64,000 bases of DNA from Stenotrophomonas sp. UBA2629. GTDB taxonomy: Bacteria > Pseudomonadota > Gammaproteobacteria > Xanthomonadales > Xanthomonadaceae. The notes beneath the pieces were generated by a model. That model did no database searches. It was not told the DNA's origin and saw only the letters and a list, made by a program, of their open reading frames with translations. The position numbers and the translations under genes were made by a program. Location of the stretch: the NCBI GenBank assembly GCA_002359895.1, contig DEOB01000004.1, forward strand, positions 115,990 through 179,989, read 5' to 3'. This document shows positions 1-7,811 of the stretch, one piece after another. The number at the start of each line of letters is the position of its first letter. Position 1 is the stretch's first letter.

Positions 1-2
1 GT

Positions 3-371
3 GAAGTCGTCGTGCACGATGACTTCTACGCCTATGACACCAAGTACCTCAGCGCCAACGGTGCCGAAACGGTGATTCCGGCCGATATCGCCACCGAAGC
101 ACAGGAACGCATCCGCGATATCGCGGTACGCGCCTATCAGGCACTGGACTGCATCGGCATGGCGCGCGTGGACGTGTTCCTCACCCCCGCAGGTGAGGTG
201 GTCATCAACGAATTGAACACCTTGCCCGGCTTCACCAAGATCAGCATGTATCCCAAGCTGTGGGGCGCCACCGGCCTGGGCTACACCGCGCTGATCACCC
301 GCTTGATCGAACTGGCGCTGGAGCGCCATGCCGCCGACAGTACGCTGCAGAGCTCCATCACCTCTGCCTGA
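3..371 (+). CDS. ddl: D-alanine--D-alanine ligase, C-terminal part (5' truncated by window edge)
   Basis: This is the last 122 codons of a D-Ala-D-Ala ligase, the ATP-dependent cytoplasmic enzyme that makes the dipeptide for peptidoglycan precursors. The open frame runs in from the window edge. The segment VINELNTLPGFT carries the ATP-grasp metal ligands (E and N of the INELN motif), and ISMYPKLW and the GLGYTALI region are typical of the Ddl C-terminus. The start lies outside the window. It converges on the DUF1328 gene, with a hairpin between the two stop codons. Confidence 0.95.
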   Translation, partial: EVVVHDDFYAYDTKYLSANGAETVIPADIATEAQERIRDIAVRAYQALDCIGMARVDVFLTPAGEVVINELNTLPGFTKISMYPKLWGATGLGYTALITRLIELALERHAADSTLQSSITSA

Positions 372-387
372 TCTGCGCGCGTAAAAA

Positions 388-418
388 ACGGCCCGCCACG
401 TCAACCGTGGCGGGCCGT
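388..418 (-). terminator. Intrinsic terminator hairpin between ddl and the DUF1328 gene
   Basis: A perfect 13-bp stem (ACGGCCCGCCACG and its complement) encloses the loop TCAAC. Six A residues just before it on the plus strand become a U-tract for minus-strand transcripts, so it best serves the DUF1328 gene. It may also stop ddl transcripts. Confidence 0.85.
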
Positions 419-454
419 CTGCGTTGCGGGATTACTGCCGGCTGTCTGCGCGGG

Positions 455-610
455 TCAGCCCTTCCTGCGGAACATCGAGATCACCGCAAGCACCAGGAAA
501 ACGACGAACAGGATCCAGGCAATATTGCTGGCGGCGCCTGCTATGCCGCTGAAACCCAGCACGGCGGCGATGATGGCAATAACGAAGAAGATGACGGCGT
601 AATGCAGCAT
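455..610 (-). CDS. DUF1328 (UPF0391/YtjA-type) small membrane protein
   Basis: This 51-residue protein begins MLHYAVIFFVIAIIAAVLGF and ends in FRRKG. It has two hydrophobic helices separated by a small-residue loop (SGIAGAAS), which is the pattern of the DUF1328/UPF0391 family of inner-membrane peptides. A GAGG Shine-Dalgarno lies about 8 nt before the ATG. Members of the family are often stress-induced, but the function is unknown. It is followed by the terminator at 388-418. Confidence 0.85.
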   Translation of the reverse strand: MLHYAVIFFVIAIIAAVLGFSGIAGAASNIAWILFVVFLVLAVISMFRRKG

Positions 611-798
611 GGGAACCTCATAGGAGGGGAGTCACGTGCCCAGCTTGCCGCACCGGTACTCATTTCCTGGTGATGAAACGTGAAGAAACCCATTCAGGTT
701 TGCACACGCGCCTGCGAAGCCATGCTTGACCGCCAACTACAGGGGCCAATATCAGGCTACGCCCCTCCGCCACGCCCGGCAGAAGGGCCGTCGTGGCT

Positions 799-1800
799 TT
801 ACGCCTTGCCCGGCAGGGTGCTTTCACGCAGCCGGCGCAGGCCTTCTTCGATCGATACCTTGGGCACGTAACCGAAATCGCGGCGCGCAGGTTCCATCGA
901 GTACCAATGCGGCGTGCACAACTGTTCTGCCAGAAAACGCGTCATCGGCGGCTCACCGCGCAGACGCAGCAACGGCCAGAGCTTTTCGCAGACGGCGCCA
1001 ATGCGATACGCGGCCTTGAACGAAATGGACTTCTCCACCGCCGGTGCACTCACCGCCGCCAGCAGACGGTTGAGCAGCTCGCGCATCGGCAGCGGCTCGC
1101 CGTTGGAGATGAAGTACGCCTTGCCGGCACAGGCCGCGCCAATCACCAGGTGATCGAACGCATCAAAATGCGCCTGCGCGGCGTTGTCGATGAAGGTGGT
1201 GTCCACCTTGTTGCTGCCATCGCCGACAAACCGCAGGCGGCCGGCATGCGCCCGCTGCGCCAAGCGCGGCACCAGTTGGTTGTCACCCGGGCCCCAGATC
1301 AGACGAGGGCGCAGCGCCACGGTGGCCAGTTCGGCATCGTTGGCGGCCAGCACTTCCTGCTCGGCGATGGTTTTGGTGGCCGCGTACGGCGCCTGGAAAT
1401 CCTCGCCATAAGGCACCTCGTCCGCCCCCAGGCCTTCCACCGGATGGGTGGCGCGGTGGGTCACGCTGGGCGTGGAGGTATAGACCAACCGGCGCACGCC
1501 CTGCGTGCGGCAGGCCGCCAGCACGTTGCGGGTTCCCACCACATTGGCCTGGAAATAGCTGTCGTAGCTGCCCCAGGCGCCGGCCTTGGCGGCGTTGTGG
1601 AACACCGCATCAACGCCATCTGCGGCATGCCGCACGGCATTGGCGTCGGCCAGATCGCCTTGTATCTGGCCAACACCCAACGCCTGCAGCGCCGGGTAGT
1701 GGCCGCGGTTGAAGCTGAGCACCTCATGCCCGCGCTCGACCAAGCCACGGCACAAGGCCTGCCCCAGAAAACCACCACCGCCGGTGACCAGAATCTTCAT
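799..1800 (-). CDS. oleD: OleD, NADPH-dependent 2-alkyl-3-ketoacid reductase of olefin biosynthesis
   Basis: A 333-residue short-chain dehydrogenase of the extended NAD-dependent epimerase type. The Rossmann motif TGGGGFLG (GxxGxxG) is at residues 7-13 and the catalytic YxxxK is Y139/K143. In head-to-head olefin synthesis OleD reduces the 2-alkyl-3-keto acid made by OleA to a beta-hydroxy acid. It lies 70 bp downstream of oleC on the same strand, so the two are probably cotranscribed. The assignment rests on the motifs together with the oleA, oleB and oleC neighbours. Taken alone, the sequence would only be called an NAD-dependent epimerase/dehydratase. Confidence 0.9.
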   Translation of the reverse strand: MKILVTGGGGFLGQALCRGLVERGHEVLSFNRGHYPALQALGVGQIQGDLADANAVRHAADGVDAVFHNAAKAGAWGSYDSYFQANVVGTRNVLAACRTQGVRRLVYTSTPSVTHRATHPVEGLGADEVPYGEDFQAPYAATKTIAEQEVLAANDAELATVALRPRLIWGPGDNQLVPRLAQRAHAGRLRFVGDGSNKVDTTFIDNAAQAHFDAFDHLVIGAACAGKAYFISNGEPLPMRELLNRLLAAVSAPAVEKSISFKAAYRIGAVCEKLWPLLRLRGEPPMTRFLAEQLCTPHWYSMEPARRDFGYVPKVSIEEGLRRLRESTLPGKA

Positions 1801-1870
1801 GTATCAATAATCTCTCTCGCCGGCCCCTGTGCCAGCGCTTCCGGGCGCAAGTATCGCAGCACCGGCCACT

Positions 1871-3517
1871 TCAGGGCTTTTGGTTTTTTGCCACCCACAC
1901 GGCCAGCTTCTCGCGGCCGATCTTGGCGTTGTGGCGGATATCCACCGGAAAGCCAGGGTGCTGCATGAAATGCCCAATGCCTGCCAGCGCTGGACGTGCC
2001 ACCGCCAGCGCGCGCAACTGCACCTCGACATCCTTGGCGCTTGCCCCCGGCAACACTTCGTAGCACAGCACCGGGCGTTGCCTGCCCTGTGCGCCCACAC
2101 CCACCAGCGCGGTACGGCGCACGCCGGCCACGGTGTTGAACACCGGCTCCACCTGCTCGGTGTACAGCGGCCCGTTTACTGTTTCCACACGCTGCGTCTT
2201 GCGTCCGCAGAACCACAGCCGGCCCTGCGCATCGAACCACCCCACATCGCCCATGCGATGCACGATGCGCTCGCTGCCATCGGGCAGCACTTCGCGGATC
2301 TTGGCGGCGGCAGTGGCCTGCGGACGGTTGAAGTAACTATCCGTGGTGGTTGGCCCAACTACGGTGATCTCACCCACTTCGCCTGCGGGCAGTTCGTGCA
2401 CGCCGCTCCAGTCGGCAATCGGCGCATCGGTGATGGCAATGATGCGCACCTCATTGGTTGCCACCACGCTGCCCACGCAGGTGCCGGCGCCCTGCTCGGT
2501 GGCGTCGCGGGTGTCCTGCAGCTCGCGGCCTTCGATGACCGCTACCGGCAGGCATTCGGTGGCGCCATAGGGCGTCCAGAACTGCGCGTGCGCCGGCAGC
2601 AGGGTGCGTATCCTGGCGACGATGTCCGGCGGCACCGGCGCACCGGCCGAGGTGGCGCGGCTGATGGTCGGCAACGGCTGGCCATGCTCGGCCAGCACCC
2701 GCATCAGCGCCGGCGAACCGAACAGCTGGGTCACCCCGAAACGATCAATGGCGTCGTGCAGCTTGCGTGGGTCGGCACTGCCGGGACGGGTCGGGTCCAT
2801 GTCCGGGATCACCGAGGTCAGCCCCAGCGCCGGGTCGAACAACGCAAACGGCGGGAAGGTCGGCAGGTCGATTCCGCCCGGTTGCATGCCAAAAGCATTG
2901 CGCAGCAGCTCTACCTGGCCGACGAAATGGCGGTGGCGGTAGACCACGCCTTTGGGCACGCCGGTGGAGCCGCTGGTGAACAGGATGGCCGCCACGTCGT
3001 CCGGCGCGGTGGCCGCCAACTGGCTGCCCGCACCGGCGCCGGCCGCTTCAATCTGGGCCAGCGTGGTGCCACCCCAGCCCCAGCGCCGGCCTACCGTGAC
3101 CAACTGTTTGGCCGATCTGGCCCAGCCCAGCAGCCGCCGTGCCAGATGCGCCAGCGGGATGCCGATGAACGCCTGCGCCTGCGCCTCGTCCAGGCATTGG
3201 CGCAGCGCGCGCTTGTCGATGCCCGGGTCCACCAGCACCGGCACCGCGCCGCTTTTGAACAGCGCAAACATCAGCAGGAAGAACTCCGGACCCGGCCGCA
3301 CCATCACCACCGTGCGCACACCCCGGCCAATGCCATAGGCCGACAGCCCGGCGGCGATGGCATCGCTGCGGGCGTCAAGGCTGCGGTAATCCAGGGTGAC
3401 GTCGTAGGCGGACATCCCATTGGCACCGGGCTTTCCGGGGCAGCGGATGGCAATCTGGTCGGGCCGTTCACGCGCCAACTCGGGCAAGCGCGCGGCAATA
3501 TTGCAAGCGTTGTTCAT
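1871..3517 (-). CDS. oleC: OleC, beta-lactone synthetase (AMP-dependent ligase family)
   Basis: A 548-residue ANL-superfamily enzyme. The ATP-binding loop TSGSTGVPKG is at residues 181-190, PYGATE is the mid-protein ANL motif, and MGDVGWFD followed by GRKTQRVE marks the hinge to the C-terminal domain. OleC converts the beta-hydroxy acid from OleD into a cis-beta-lactone, the substrate of OleB. Divergent from the YkgJ gene with 101 bp between them, so oleC-oleD probably has its own promoter rather than being read from oleA. Confidence 0.92.
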   Translation of the reverse strand: MNNACNIAARLPELARERPDQIAIRCPGKPGANGMSAYDVTLDYRSLDARSDAIAAGLSAYGIGRGVRTVVMVRPGPEFFLLMFALFKSGAVPVLVDPGIDKRALRQCLDEAQAQAFIGIPLAHLARRLLGWARSAKQLVTVGRRWGWGGTTLAQIEAAGAGAGSQLAATAPDDVAAILFTSGSTGVPKGVVYRHRHFVGQVELLRNAFGMQPGGIDLPTFPPFALFDPALGLTSVIPDMDPTRPGSADPRKLHDAIDRFGVTQLFGSPALMRVLAEHGQPLPTISRATSAGAPVPPDIVARIRTLLPAHAQFWTPYGATECLPVAVIEGRELQDTRDATEQGAGTCVGSVVATNEVRIIAITDAPIADWSGVHELPAGEVGEITVVGPTTTDSYFNRPQATAAAKIREVLPDGSERIVHRMGDVGWFDAQGRLWFCGRKTQRVETVNGPLYTEQVEPVFNTVAGVRRTALVGVGAQGRQRPVLCYEVLPGASAKDVEVQLRALAVARPALAGIGHFMQHPGFPVDIRHNAKIGREKLAVWVAKNQKP

Positions 3518-3618
3518 CTTTCTATTGTCGCCGCTGCAGAAAAATCTTGCGCGCGCGCCAGCAGCGTGGAAAATCCCGCACTTCCCTTTGTCCTACTCGC
3601 CGCCCGAAGGCCGCGCCC

Positions 3619-4056
3619 ATGCCCCATCCCTGCCTAACCTGCGGCGCCTGCTGCACCCAGTACCGTGTCGCCTTCCATTGGATGGAATCGGACGAGGTCA
3701 CCGAAGGCGGCGTGCCGCACCAGCTCACCCAGCGCCTGGACCAGCACCGCCTGTGCATGCAGGGCACCTATTCGGACCCCATCCGCTGCGTGGCGCTGGA
3801 TTCGGAGATTGGTGTGTATTCGCGCTGCAGCATCCACCCCAACCGGCCCAGCGTATGCCGCGAGGTGGATGCGTCGTGGGAATACGGCGAGGCCAGCTCT
3901 CAGTGCGACCGCGCGCGCATCGCCCATGGCATGCCGGCATTGACCCTGGCCGACTGGCGCTGGCGCGATGATGCCGACAACGACGACGACCACCCGGACG
4001 ACAACGGCAACAGCCCGTCGTCACCCAGCACGCCAAACACACCGATTGCGGCGTGA
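3619..4056 (+). CDS. YkgJ family cysteine-cluster protein
   Basis: 145 residues from the ATG that begins MPHPCLTCGACC. A longer in-frame start at 3547 lacks family support. An N-terminal CxxCxxCC cluster and later cysteines (PIRCVAL, SRCSIHP, VCREV) match the UPF0153/YkgJ family, which is thought to bind zinc or an Fe-S cluster. The tail from about residue 115 is acidic, then Ser/Pro-rich, and looks disordered. The gene sits inside the ole cluster on the opposite strand, converging with the PLD-like gene. A link to olefin synthesis is not shown. Confidence 0.8.
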   Translation: MPHPCLTCGACCTQYRVAFHWMESDEVTEGGVPHQLTQRLDQHRLCMQGTYSDPIRCVALDSEIGVYSRCSIHPNRPSVCREVDASWEYGEASSQCDRARIAHGMPALTLADWRWRDDADNDDDHPDDNGNSPSSPSTPNTPIAA

Positions 4057-4107
4057 TGGCCGCGGGCCTGCGGTAACGGCGGACATCTGCCGTTGCCGTG
4101 AGCGCCC

Positions 4108-4797
4108 TCACAGCGGCTTGTAGCGCCCCCACAACACCTCGAACTGCTGCACGAAACTGCGCACCAGATTGCGGTCATTGGTGACCACCAGGTTTTCATC
4201 GTTGTACTCGGTGGCGGTGCGCGTCCAGTTGAAGCTGCCATTGGCCAACTGCTTGCCGTCAAACAGCGCGAACTTGTGGTGCATGTGGTACTGGCTGTGG
4301 TCCACATGCACGACGATGCCGGCCTCGTGCAGACGACGGATGTCGTTGCCGTCGTCATAGACCTTGTCGTTGTCGCTGATGATGCGCACCTGCACGCCGC
4401 GTTTATGCGCGTCCAGGATGACATCGCTCAGGCGGTCGTCGGAGATGGTGAACACGCAGATATCCATCGTCTGCCGCGCACCGGCACAGAGCGAACGCAG
4501 CCGCTGCATGCAGGCATCGCCCGGCGAAAAATAGATGCTGGTCTGCGCATCCGGCACATCCACCGCCACATCCAGCGTGCGCACGATCTGCTCCACCCAC
4601 TTGAGCAGCGGCAGGGATTCAGCCGGGTTGGCCGCCATCTGCTCGCGGGCGATATCAAAGGCGCGGTTGCGCAGGAAACGTATGCGGTCCGGCGGCAATT
4701 CATTACCCAGCTCACGCAGCTCGGTTTTTTCCTGCGTGCTGAGCGTAAGGTCCTGCACGCTGTCGCGCAGCTGACGATCCAAACTGTCGAAATCCAT
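4108..4797 (-). CDS. Phospholipase D-like domain protein with a single HKD motif
   Basis: About 229 residues from the ATG giving MDFDSLDRQL; a start 60 nt upstream (4857) is also open. The single HxKxxxxD motif is in HMHHKFALFDG, followed by the supporting NGSFNWT segment, as in Nuc, Zucchini/PLD6 and other one-motif PLD proteins that dimerise to form the active site. The N-terminal ~90 residues are helical and not recognised. Substrate could be nucleic acid or phospholipid. It lies 133 bp downstream of oleB on the same strand and could be expressed with it. Confidence 0.8.
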   Translation of the reverse strand: MDFDSLDRQLRDSVQDLTLSTQEKTELRELGNELPPDRIRFLRNRAFDIAREQMAANPAESLPLLKWVEQIVRTLDVAVDVPDAQTSIYFSPGDACMQRLRSLCAGARQTMDICVFTISDDRLSDVILDAHKRGVQVRIISDNDKVYDDGNDIRRLHEAGIVVHVDHSQYHMHHKFALFDGKQLANGSFNWTRTATEYNDENLVVTNDRNLVRSFVQQFEVLWGRYKPL

Positions 4798-4930
4798 CCA
4801 TCGCACCTGTTGCCGGGAAGATGGCGCAGCTTCGCACAAGCGATGCGGGCAGGGCACGCAGCAGGCACAAAGCGCAAACCCCGCCTTGCAGGGCGGGGAT
4901 GGTGTCTACCGTGAAGCGCCCAGCAGCCGC

Positions 4931-5824
4931 TCAGCTGATGGGGTTGCGCTCCAGGAACGCACGCACCGCCGGCACGATCACTTCATGCTTGTCTTCCAGC
5001 ACATAGTGATTGGCATCCTCGAACGCCGTCACTTCGGCCTGCGGCAGCGCCTTGCGGAAGCCCGCCAGGAAATGCTTGTCGAAGCAGATGTCACGCAGAC
5101 CCCAGGCGATGTAGACAGGGCGGTCAGCGAATGACGGCAATGCCGCCGCCGCACGCTCCAGCAGCGACCACGCCTTGTCGGCCGGCGACAGCGGAATGTC
5201 CTGCATGAAACGGATGGTGGAAATGCGGTTGTCCCAAGTGTTGTACGGCGCCACATAGGCACGCCGCACGTCGGCCGGCATGCGCCGGCTCACCCCCAGC
5301 CATGACGCACCGGAAGAGAACGCATTGAAGGTACGGATGAACCACTCGCCCGGCTTCCAATGCCGGCCCATGGCGATCTGCCACGGCATCGGCTTCTCCG
5401 GCGGCAGCGGGAACGAGGCGGTATTGGTGATGATCAGGCGCTTGACCTGCGCATTGTGCGACAGCGCCCAGCCAAAGCCGATCATGCCGCCCCAATCGTG
5501 CACGGCCAGCGTCACCGGGCCGGTGATGCCCAGATGCTTGAGCAGCGCTTCCACATCGTCCACGCGCGATTGCAGCGTGTAGTCGTAACGGCTGTCATCG
5601 GGCTTGTCGGACAGGCCCATGCCGATATGGTCCGGCACGATGCAGCGGTACGTGTCGCTCAAGCCGTTGACCAGGTGCCGCCACAGGTAGCTCCACGACG
5701 GATTGCCATGCAGCATCACCACCACCTCGCCATCGCGCGGGCCCTCGTCGATGTAGTTCATCGACAGGCCGGGGCGCACTTCAAAGCGGTGGGTGTTGCT
5801 GGGATAACCGGGGAGCTTGTTCAT
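4931..5824 (-). CDS. oleB: OleB, beta-lactone decarboxylase (alpha/beta hydrolase, haloalkane dehalogenase-like)
   Basis: 297 residues from ATG; a GTG codon precedes it in frame. The nucleophile elbow is HDWGG with Asp110, the oxyanion region is LHGNPSW, and the catalytic His is H273 in ANHYVLED. An Asp rather than Ser nucleophile is typical of the haloalkane-dehalogenase-like OleB group. OleB decarboxylates the cis-beta-lactone from OleC to the final long-chain alkene. The AGGTG ribosome site is only 7 nt from the ATG and abuts the U-tract of the terminator at 5838-5862. Confidence 0.92.
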   Translation of the reverse strand: MNKLPGYPSNTHRFEVRPGLSMNYIDEGPRDGEVVVMLHGNPSWSYLWRHLVNGLSDTYRCIVPDHIGMGLSDKPDDSRYDYTLQSRVDDVEALLKHLGITGPVTLAVHDWGGMIGFGWALSHNAQVKRLIITNTASFPLPPEKPMPWQIAMGRHWKPGEWFIRTFNAFSSGASWLGVSRRMPADVRRAYVAPYNTWDNRISTIRFMQDIPLSPADKAWSLLERAAAALPSFADRPVYIAWGLRDICFDKHFLAGFRKALPQAEVTAFEDANHYVLEDKHEVIVPAVRAFLERNPIS

Positions 5825-5837
5825 CACATCACACCTG

Positions 5838-5862
5838 AAAAAAGGGCCGGCAAGACCGGCCC
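5838..5862 (-). terminator. Intrinsic terminator between oleA and oleB
   Basis: On the minus strand GGGCCGG, loop TCTTG and CCGGCCC are followed directly by TTTTTT, and then by the oleB Shine-Dalgarno. This is a complete Rho-independent terminator in the direction of ole transcription, ending 14 nt before the oleB start. It would lower read-through from oleA into oleB unless it is antiterminated. Confidence 0.85.
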
Positions 5863-5893
5863 AGTGTTTCGTTTTCGTTCCAGCCGTACCGGC

Positions 5894-6910
5894 TTACCAG
5901 ACGACTTCGGCCATCGTGCAGTTCAGGCCCGAGCCGATGCCCATCAGCGCGACGCGGTCGCCCTTCTTGAGCTTGCCCAGCTGGCGCAGCTTGCTCAGCA
6001 CGATCGGCACCGAGGCCGGGCCGATGTTGCCGTGCTCACCAAAGATGGTCATCACCTTCTTCGGGTCGATGCCGAAGGCCTTGATGAAAGCGTTGGTGTG
6101 CGGCTGGCTGACCTGGTGGATGACGAACTGGTCGATTTCATCCACGGCCCAACCCAGCGCCACGCGGGTGGCTTCAAAGGTTTTGGTCGCCAGCTTGATG
6201 CCTTCGATCAGCAACATGCGGGTGTCGGTGACCATGCGGTCCAGGTTGCCCACGCACAGCTTGTTCCACTCGTTGGCCGCACGCGTCACGCCGCCCTTGT
6301 AGCGCGGGGCGTCGGGCACGAGCTCTGAACGTGCCAGCACCATCGCCGCAGCGCCGGAGCCGGTGGTCAGTGCCGCCACTTCGTCACGCAGCTGCTGTGC
6401 GGTGATGTCCGGGGACATCATGCGCTCCAGCGTTTTTTCGTAGACCAGGTTGGAGGTTTCACCGTCAACGATCAGCGCGTAGTCGATATCGCCACGCTCC
6501 AACATGCGCGCGGCCACGTCCATGCCATTGATGAAGGCAAGGCAGGCGTTGGCGATGTCGAAGGTGACGCAGTCTTCGCCGATGCCGAGGTTGCCGGACA
6601 CGATGGAGGCGGTGGACGGCTCCAGGTAGTCGCGGCTGACCGAGGTGTTGAGCAGCAGGCCGATCTTGTCGGCGGTGATGCCGGCATCGTCCAGCGCCTT
6701 CTGGCCGGCCAGGGTGGCCACATCGGATGCTTGCGTACCCTGGTCCCAAAGGCGGCGCGCGTGGATGCCGGCGATATCGCCCAGCACATCGGCACGGATG
6801 CCAAGGCGCTCCAACGTCGGCTGCAGCCGCTCGTTGATTTCTTTGGAGGTCAGCGTATGCGGCGCATCAATATGCGCCAGTCCCGCGATCGAGACGTTCT
6901 GGAAAGGCAT
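5894..6910 (-). CDS. oleA: OleA, thiolase-fold acyl-CoA condensing enzyme of olefin biosynthesis
   Basis: A 338-residue FabH-like enzyme. Cys123 (NACLAF) is the acyl-accepting cysteine, His265 (VIHQVSQPH) and Asn295 (GEHGNIGPAS) complete the thiolase triad, and Glu97 (YLEPST) matches the glutamate that OleA uses as base. All four are offset by the same 20 residues from the Xanthomonas campestris numbering that I recall. OleA performs a head-to-head Claisen condensation of two fatty acyl-CoAs to a 2-alkyl-3-keto acid. First gene of the oleA-oleB unit. Confidence 0.94.
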   Translation of the reverse strand: MPFQNVSIAGLAHIDAPHTLTSKEINERLQPTLERLGIRADVLGDIAGIHARRLWDQGTQASDVATLAGQKALDDAGITADKIGLLLNTSVSRDYLEPSTASIVSGNLGIGEDCVTFDIANACLAFINGMDVAARMLERGDIDYALIVDGETSNLVYEKTLERMMSPDITAQQLRDEVAALTTGSGAAAMVLARSELVPDAPRYKGGVTRAANEWNKLCVGNLDRMVTDTRMLLIEGIKLATKTFEATRVALGWAVDEIDQFVIHQVSQPHTNAFIKAFGIDPKKVMTIFGEHGNIGPASVPIVLSKLRQLGKLKKGDRVALMGIGSGLNCTMAEVVW

Positions 6911-6990
6911 CGGAAAGCGCCAAGACTCAGGCGAAGGGGGCGCTATTCTAGCGTCTGCGCTTTTTTACCGCATCTTTACAAATCAGCACT

Positions 6991-7009
6991 CCGGCGTATG
7001 GAACGCCGG
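6991..7009 (-). terminator. Possible terminator hairpin downstream of the DUF4156 gene
   Basis: CCGGCGT and ACGCCGG pair around a 5-nt loop, 88 bp past the DUF4156 stop. There is no clear U-tract, so this is only a candidate. Confidence 0.35.
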
Positions 7010-7096
7010 GATGCCGTTGTGATGGGCCTGCGGGCAGCTGTTTTTGCCGCCCCAAGCGTCCACGAGCCTGCTGGCGCAGGCGTCTGCGGCTTGTTA

Positions 7097-7414
7097 TCAG
7101 CGCGGTGGGCACTGCCACGCGGAGAAGCGCTGGCTGCCATCGGCCGGCGGGCTGAGCGCCTGTACGGCGTTGGCGCCGGTGCTGGGTGCCTCGTTACGGG
7201 CCAGGGTTTCCAGCTCATCCTGCACGCGCAGCGGGTTGCGGTTGTAGAAACCGACCTTGTTTTTCACGGTCACCACGATCTCGCCCTTGGCCACACAACC
7301 CGGTGCAACCGGGCCGGCCGGCAGCACGCGCACGGCTTTGCCACCGGCCTCGATCGGCACCCAGGTACAGGCCGCAGTGCTGGCGATGAGGACGGAGAGA
7401 AGCAATACGCGCAT
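7097..7414 (-). CDS. DUF4156 domain lipoprotein
   Basis: 105 residues. MRVLLLSVLIASTAAC is a lipoprotein signal peptide with the lipobox cysteine at residue 16. The mature part has the DUF4156/RcsF-like pattern of two conserved cysteines (GCVAKGEIVVTV and the final WQCPPR) plus ARNEAPSTGANAVQAL. The ATG was chosen over upstream in-frame starts because AAGGAA lies about 10 nt before it and the signal peptide begins there. Probably anchored in the outer membrane; function unknown. Confidence 0.8.
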   Translation of the reverse strand: MRVLLLSVLIASTAACTWVPIEAGGKAVRVLPAGPVAPGCVAKGEIVVTVKNKVGFYNRNPLRVQDELETLARNEAPSTGANAVQALSPPADGSQRFSAWQCPPR

Positions 7415-7643
7415 GGACAGTTCCTTGTGATGTTCAGAACGGATTGTGCCGTCAATGGATGAACACGTGATGATCCTGACGCGTTCTGCGCCAGTGGGGG
7501 TGGCTTTTTGGTTGCACAGCGCGCGCGGTGGAGTGCGCTGGCGCTTGGCGTGGGAGCTGACTGTAGGACAGATGAGTGGGTTCTGCGGCGCTGCCGCTTG
7601 GGTATCTGCTGAAAGCTGTCCTCGCCCCAACCTCTACTCCGCA

Positions 7644-7676
7644 CCCCGGCTCTTGCGCTGGCGCAAGGGCGTTCGA
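7644..7676 (+). repeat. Dispersed repeat, family 2 (TTGCGCTGGCGCAAGGG core)
   Basis: The core TTGCGCTGGCGCAAGGG, which contains the palindrome TTGCGC-TG-GCGCAA, is followed by CGTTCGA and preceded by CCCCGG. The same string occurs inverted at 40886-40909, also near a family-1 palindrome. Confidence 0.7.
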
Positions 7677-7704
7677 CGGGCAGCGAACCGGTGGTTCGCA
7701 AGCT

Positions 7705-7743
7705 GCCCTCACCCCAACCCCTCTCCCGCTTGCGGGAGAGGGG
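7705..7743 (+). repeat. Dispersed palindromic repeat, family 1
   Basis: GCCCTCACCCCAA leads into CCCCTCTCCCGC, a TTGC loop, and GGGAGAGGGG. This hairpin unit recurs at 21023, 40647, three times at 47234-47433, and at 63731. This copy lies just past the stop of the M16 protease gene and may also act as a 3' stabiliser or terminator. Confidence 0.8.
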
Positions 7744-7811
7744 CTTTCAAAGCAGCATTTGCTGCCATACAGCCAGCAGCCGCCGGCATTGCGCCAGCGG
7801 CCGCTGTTGGC

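Larger units (their letters stand above)
7415..7811. other. 397-bp non-coding stretch with two dispersed repeats
   Basis: No supported gene. It holds one copy of each of two extragenic repeat families (7644-7676 and 7705-7743, listed separately) and the upstream region of the DUF4156 gene. Confidence 0.7.

Noticed and set aside
1829..3637. 602-codon plus-strand frame antisense to oleC
   Set aside because: Mirror frame of a real gene. OleC motifs are unambiguous on the minus strand.
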